Shown piece by piece: positions 57,488-64,000 of a stretch of DNA of 64,000 nt. Every line of letters begins with the position of its first letter. Position 1 is the first letter of the stretch. The notes beneath the pieces are model-generated. The model was not told the origin of the DNA and made no database searches. It saw nothing but the letters and a program-made list of their open reading frames with translations. The position numbers and the translations under genes were made by a program. The stretch is from Cloeon dipterum (lineage: Eukaryota; Arthropoda; Insecta; Ephemeroptera; Baetidae): positions 43,049,681 to 43,113,680 of the forward strand of contig NC_088786.1 in NCBI RefSeq assembly GCF_949628265.1. Reading direction: 5' to 3'.

Positions 57488-60400
57488 TGAATTTCTCGGG
57501 GATTGAACGCGTCTTTACTATTTAATTCACTGCAAGGACGATATTAAATTAATTAATTTTTAAAATTAACAATTTAAAATGAATTTCTCGAGGATTCTAC
57601 GCATCTTGACTATTCAATTCACTTAGAGGAAACCATAAAATTAGTTTATTTTTTAAAATAACAATTTGAAATGAATTTCTCAGGGTTTCTTCGCGACTTC
57701 ACTATTAAATTCACTTAGAGGAAACCAGAAAATTAATTTATTTTTAAAAATAACAATTTAAAATGAATTTCTCAGGGTTTCTACGCGTCTTCACTATTTA
57801 AATCACTTCAAGGGCGACATAAAATTAATTTATGTTTAAAAATAACAATTTAAAATGAATTTCTCAGGTTTTCTACGCGTCTTCACTATTAAATTCACTT
57901 AGAGGACGACTGAAAATTAATTTATTTTTAAAAATAACAATTTGAAAATGAATTTCTCGGTGATTGAACGCGTCTTTACTATTTAATTCACTGCAAGGAC
58001 GACATTAAATTAATTTATTTTTAAAAATAAAAATTTAAAATGAATTTCTCAGGTTTTCTACGCGTCTTCACTATTAAATTCACTTAGAGGACGACTGAAA
58101 ATTAATTTATTTTTTAAAAATTACATTTAAAATGAATTTCTCGGGGATTGAACGCGTCTTTACTATTTAATTCACTTCAAGGACAACATTAAATTAATTT
58201 ATTTTTAAAAATAACAATTTAAAATGAATTTCTCAGGTTTTCTACGCGTCTTCACTATTAAATTCACTTAGAGGAAACCAGAAAATTAATTAATTTTTAA
58301 AAATAACAATTTAAAATGAATTTCTCGAGGATTCTACGCATCTTGACTATTCAATTCACTTAGAGGAAACCATAAAATTAGTTTATTTTTTAAAATAACA
58401 ATTTGAAATGAATTTCTCAGGGTTTCTTCGCGACTTCACTATTAAATTCACTTAGAGGAAACCAGAAAATTAATTTATTTTTAAAAATAACAATTTAAAA
58501 TGAATTTCTCAGGGTTTCTACGCGTCTTCACTATTTAAATCACTTCAAGGACGACATAAAATTAATTTATATTTAAAAATAACAATTTAAAATGAATTTC
58601 TCAGGGATTCAATGCGTCTTTACTATTTAATTCCCTTCAAGGACGACTGAAAATTAATTTATTTTTAAAAAAAACAATTTAAAATGAATTTCTCGGGGAT
58701 TGAACGCGTCTTTACTATTTAATTCAATGCAAGGACGACTGAAAATTAATTTATTTCTAAAAATAACAATTTAAAATTAATTTTTCAGGGTTTCTACGCG
58801 TCTTCACTATTAAATTCTCTTAGAGGAAACCACAAAATTATTTTATTTTTAAAAATAACAATTTAAAATTAATTTCTCGGGGATTCAACGCGTCTTCACT
58901 AATTAAATTCTACGCGTCTTCACTATTTAAATCACTTCAAGGACGTCATAAAATTAATTTATATTTAAAAATAACAATTTAAAATGAATTTCTCGGGGAT
59001 TCTACGCGTCTTCACTATTTAATTCCCTTCAAAAACGACTGAAAATTAATTTATATTTAAAAATAACAATTTAAAATGAATTTCTCGAGGATTCTACGCA
59101 TCTTGACTATTCAATTCACTTAGAGGAAACCATAAAATTAGTTTATTTTTTAAAATAACAATTTGAAATGAATTTCTCAGGGTTTCTACGCGACTTCACT
59201 ATTAAATTCACTTAGAGGAAACCATAAAATTAATTTATTTTTAAAAATAACAATTTAAAAAGAATTTCTCAGGGTTTCTAAGCATCTTCACTATTAAATT
59301 CCCTTCAAGGACGACTGAAAATTAATTTATTTTTAAAAATAACAATTAAAAATGAATTTCTCAGGGTTTCTACGCGACTTCACTATTTAATTCACTTCAT
59401 GGACGACATAAAATTAATTTATTTTTAAAAATAACAATTTAAAATTAATTTCTCAGGGTTTCTACGCGTCTTCACTATTAAATTCACTTCATGGACGACA
59501 TAAAATTAATTTATATTTAAAAATAACAATTTAAAATGAATTTCTCAGGGTTTCTACGCGTCTTCACTATTAAATTCACTTAGAGGAAACCATAAAATTA
59601 TTTTATTTTTAAAAATAACAATTTAAAATTAATTTCTCAGGGTTTCTACGCTTCTTCACTATTTAATTCAATTCAAGGAAACCATAAAATTAATTTTTTT
59701 AAATGCCAATTTAAAATGAATTTCTCGAGGATTCTACGCATCTTGACTATTCAATTCACTTGGAGGAAACCATAAAATTAATTTATATTTAAAAATAACA
59801 ATTTAAAATTATTTTTTCTCGGGGATTCAACGCGTCTTTACTATTTAATTCACTTCAAAGACGATATTAAATTAATTAATTTTTAAAAATAACAATTTAA
59901 AATGAATTTCTCGGGGATTGAACGCGTCTTTACTATTTAATTCACTGCAAGGACGATATTAAATTAATTAATTTTTAAAAATAACAATTTAAAATGAATT
60001 TCTCGGGGATTGAACGCGTCTTTACTATTTAATTCACTGCAAGGACGATATTAAATTAATTAATTTTTAAAAATAACAATTTAAAATGAATTTCTCGAGG
60101 ATTCTACGCATCTTGACTATTCAATTCACTTAGAGGAAACCATAAAATTAGTTTATTTTTTAAAATAACAATTTGAAATGAATTTCTCAGGGTTTCTTCG
60201 CGACTTCACTATTAAATTCACTTAGAGGAAACCAGAAAATTAATTTATTTTTAAAAATAACAATTTAAAATGAATTTCTCAGGGTTTCTACGCGTCTTCA
60301 CTATTTAAATCACTTCAAGGACGACATAAAATTAATTTATATTTAAAAATAACAATTTAAAATGAATTTCTCAGGTTTTCTACGCGTCTTCACTATTAAA

Positions 60401-63400
60401 TTCACTTAGAGGACGACTGAAAATTAATTTATTTTTAAAAATAACAATTTGAAAATGAATTTCTCGGGGATTGAACGCGTCTTTACTATTTAATTCACTG
60501 CAAGGACGACATTAAATTAATTTATTTTTAAAAATAAAAATTTAAAATGAAATTCTCAGGTTTTCTACGCGTCTTCACTATTAAATTCACTTAGAGGACG
60601 ACATTAAATTAATTTATTTTTAAAAATAAAAATTTAAAATGAATTTCTCAGGTTTTATACGCGTCTTCACTATTAAATTCACTTAAAGGACGACTGAAAA
60701 TTAATTTATTTTTTAAAAATAACAATTTAAAATGAATTTCTCGAGGATTCTACGCATCTTGACTATTCAATTCACTTAAAGGAAACCATAAAATTAGTTT
60801 ATTTTTTAAAATAACAATTTGAAATGAATTTCTCAGGGTTTCTATTTGTCTTCACTATTAAATTCACTTCAAGGACAACATTAAATTAATTTATTTTTAA
60901 AAATAACAATTTAAAATGAATTTCTCAGGGATTCAATGCGTCTTTACTATTTAATTCACTTCAAGGACGACATTAAATTAATTTATTTTTAAAAATAACA
61001 ATTTAAAATGAATTTCTCAGGTTTTCTACGCGTCTTCACTATTAAATTCACTTCAAGGACAACATTAAATTAATTTATTTTTAAAAATAACAATTTAAAA
61101 TGAATTTCTCAGGGATTCAATGCGTCTTTACTATTTAATTCACTTCAAGGACGACATTAAATTAATTTATTTTTAAAAATAACAATTTAAAATGAATTTC
61201 TCAGGATTTCTACGCGTCTTCACTATTTAATTCACTTCAAGGACAACATTAAATTAATTTATTTTTAAAAATAACAATTTAAAATTAATTTCTCAGGTTT
61301 TCTACGCGTCTTCACTATTAAATTCACTTAGAGGAAACCAGAAAATTAATTAATTTTTAAAAATAACAATTTAAAATGAATTTCTCGAGGATTCTACGCA
61401 TCTTGACTATTCAATTCACTTAGAGGAAACCATAAAATTAGTTTATTTTTTAAAATAACAATTTGAAATGAATTTCTCAGGGTTTCTTCGCGACTTCACT
61501 ATTAAATTCACTTAGAGGAAACCAGAAAATTAATTTATTTTTAAAAATAACAATTTAAAATGAATTTCTCAGGGTTTCTACGCGTCTTCACTATTTAATT
61601 CCCTTCAAGGACGACTGAAAATTAATTTATTTTTAAAAATAACAATTTAAAAAGAATTTCTCAGGGTTTCTAAGCGTCTTCACTATTTAATTCCCTTCAA
61701 GGACGACTGAAAATTAATTTATTTAAAAAAAAAAACAATTTAAAATGAATTTCTCGGGGATTGAACGCGTCTTTACTATTTAATTCAATGCAAGGACGAC
61801 TGAAAATTAATTTATTTTTAAAAATAACAATTTAAAATTAATTTCTCAGGGTTTCTACGCGTCTTCAATATTAAATTCACTTAGAGGAAACCATAAAATT
61901 ATTTTATTTTTAAAAATAACAATTTAAAATTAATTTCTCGGGGATTCAACGCGTCTTCACTATTTAAATCACTTCAAGGACGTCATAAAATTAATTTATA
62001 TTTAAAAATAACAATTTAAAATGAATTTCTCGGGGATTCTACGCGTCTTCACTATTTAATTCCCTTCAAAAACGACTGAAAATTAATATATATTTAAAAA
62101 TAACAATTTAAAATGAATTTCTCGAGGATTCTACGCATCTTGACTATTCAATTCACTTAGAGGAAACCATAAAATTAGTTTATTTTTTAAAATAACAATT
62201 TGAAATGAATTTCTCAGGGTTTCTACGCGATTTCACTATTAAATTCACTTAGAGGAAACCATAAAATTAATTTATTTTTAAAAATAACAATTTAAAATGA
62301 ATTTATCAGGGTTTCTACGCGTATTCACTATTTAAATCACTTCAAGGACGACATAAAATTAATTTATATTTAAAAATAACAATTTAAAATGAATTTCTCA
62401 GAGTTTCTACGCGTCTTCACTATTTAATTCCCTTCAAGGACGACTGAAAATTAATTTATATTTAAAAATAACAATTTAAAATGAATTTCTCAGGGTTTCT
62501 ACGCTTCTTCACTATTTAATTCACTTGGAGGAAACCATAAAATTAATTTATTTTTAAAAATAACAATTTAAAATGAATTTCTCGGGGATTCTACGTGTCT
62601 TCACTATTAAATTCACTTAGAGGAAACCATAAAATTTGTTTATTTTTTAAAATAACAATTTGAAATGAATTTCTCAGGGTTTCTTCACGACTTCACTATT
62701 AAATTCACTTAGAGGAAATTAGAAAATTAATTTTTTTTAAAAATAACAATTTAAAATGAATTTCTCAGGGTTTCTACGCGTCTTCACTATCAATTCACTT
62801 AGAGGACGACTGAAAATTAATTTATTTTTAAAAATAACAATTTAAAAAGAATTTCTCAGGGTTTCTAAGCGTCTTCACTATTTAATTCACTTCATGGACG
62901 ACATAAAATTAATTTATTTTTAAAAATAACAATTTGAAATGAATTTCTCAGGGTTTCTAAGCGTCTTCACTATTTAATTCCCTTCAACGAAGACTGAAAA
63001 TTAATTTATATTTAAAAATAACAATTTAAAATGAATTTCTCGGGGATTGAACGCGTCTTCACTATTAAATTCACTAAGACGACGACTGAAAATTAATTTA
63101 TTTTTAAAAATAACAATTTAAAATGAATTTCTCGAGGATTCTGCGCATCTTGACTATTCAATTCACTTAGAGGAAACCATAAAATTAGTTTATTTTTTAA
63201 AATAACAATTTAAAATGAATTTCTCAGGTTTTCTACGCGTCTTCACTATTAAATTCACTTAGAGGACGACTGAAAATTAATTTATTTTTAAAAATATCAA
63301 TTTAAAATTAAATTCTTGGGGATTCAACGCGTCTTTACTATTTAATTCACTTCAAGTACGACATTAAATTAATTTATTTTTAAAAATAACAATTTAAAAT

Positions 63401-64000
63401 GAATTTTTCGAGGATTCTACGCATCTTGACTATTCAATTCACTTAGAGGAAACCATAAAATTAATCTATTTTTAAAAATAACAATTTAAAATGAATTTCT
63501 CGGGGATTCAACGCGTCTTCACTATTTAATTCCCTTCAAGGGTGACATTAAATTAATTTATTTTTAAAAATAACAATTTAAAATGAATTTGTCAGGGTTT
63601 CTACGCTTCTTCACTATTTAATTCTCTTCAAGGAAACCATAAAATTAATTTTTTTTAATTACCAATTTAAAATGAATTTCTCGAGGATTCTACGCATCTT
63701 GACTATTCAATTCACTTAGAGGAAACCATAAAATTAGTTTATTTTTTAAAATAACAATTTGAAATGAATTTCTCAGGGTTTCTACGCGATTTCACTATTA
63801 AATTCACTTAGAGGAAACCATAAAATTAATTTATTTTTAAAAATAACAATTTAAAATGAATTTATCAGGGTTTCTACGCGTATTCACTATTTAAATCACT
63901 TCAAGGACGACATAAAATTAATTTATATTTAAAAATAACAATTTAAAATGAATTTCTCAGAGTTTCTACGCGTCTTCACTATTTAATTCCCTTCAAGGAC

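Larger units (their letters stand above)
38899..64000 (+). repeat. 92 bp satellite array with higher-order structure (~270 copies)
   Basis: AATTTCTC recurs at 39001, 39093 and 39185, giving a 92-base period kept to the window end. Each monomer has one GC-containing box (TCAGGGTTTCTACGCGTCTTCAC and variants) in about 65 AT-rich bases (TTATTTTTAAAAATAACAAT). Two main classes alternate: one with TTCAAGGACGAC, one with TTAGAGGAAACCAT and GTTTATTTTTT. A block of ~8.69 kb from ~40190 is duplicated in tandem at ~48884; shorter blocks of 1,288 and ~1,221 bases are duplicated within it. Long stretches are identical between copies. No gene or transposon interrupts the array. Confidence 0.98.

Noticed and set aside
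38899..64000. CRISPR-like reading of the regular 92 bp array
   Set aside because: Repeats are contiguous monomers with no unique spacers, in an intron-containing eukaryotic genome.

Overview
The window is nuclear DNA of an arthropod, most likely an insect. The evidence is GC-rich coding exons in AT-rich DNA, short 50-100 bp GT-AG introns, a TATA plus TCA-type initiator core promoter, insect-style secreted C-type lectin-like genes, and a Rho kinase of arthropod/metazoan architecture. I cannot name the species.

About 0-15 kb holds the conserved genes. A complete 19-coding-exon Rho-associated kinase gene (ROCK/Rok, about 1,374 aa) runs on + from 1759 to 9870. Tail-to-tail with it on the minus strand is a complete six-exon gene for the small-subunit processome factor UTP25 (about 739 aa, 14340 down to 11338). 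The pair is bracketed by two inverted copies of a ~480 bp repeat (1-488 and 14606-15085).

About 15-19 kb holds two tandem C-type-lectin-like genes. The second is intact (174 aa). The first has lost the exon that encodes the first half of the lectin fold and looks like a pseudogene. A SINE-like retroposon lies just downstream of the first.

About 19-38 kb is gene-poor and made of nested repeats. A family of long foldback-type repeats has GC-rich, trinucleotide-expanded outer ends and AT-rich inner parts: one left arm at 20.57 kb, an arm pair at 28.3-31 kb, a left arm at 33 kb and an arm pair at 35-38 kb. The outer ends carry decayed Ala/Glu-rich, coiled-coil-like reading frames. A ~163 bp satellite array (about 21 copies) directly follows the first left arm. 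There is also a 203 bp hairpin (MITE-like) element and an ATCGAT cluster.

About 38.9-64 kb is one uninterrupted array of a 92 bp AT-rich satellite, about 270 copies, running off the window end. It has clear higher-order structure: a tandem duplication of ~8.6-8.7 kb, with nested duplications of 1,288 bp and ~1,221 bp. Inverted, decayed monomers of the 163 bp satellite sit exactly at its left edge.

The two housekeeping genes look ordinary and functional. The unusual biology is in the repeats: the multi-kilobase satellite hierarchy, the link between the two satellites, and the foldback family with conserved outward-reading frames. All alignments were made by eye.
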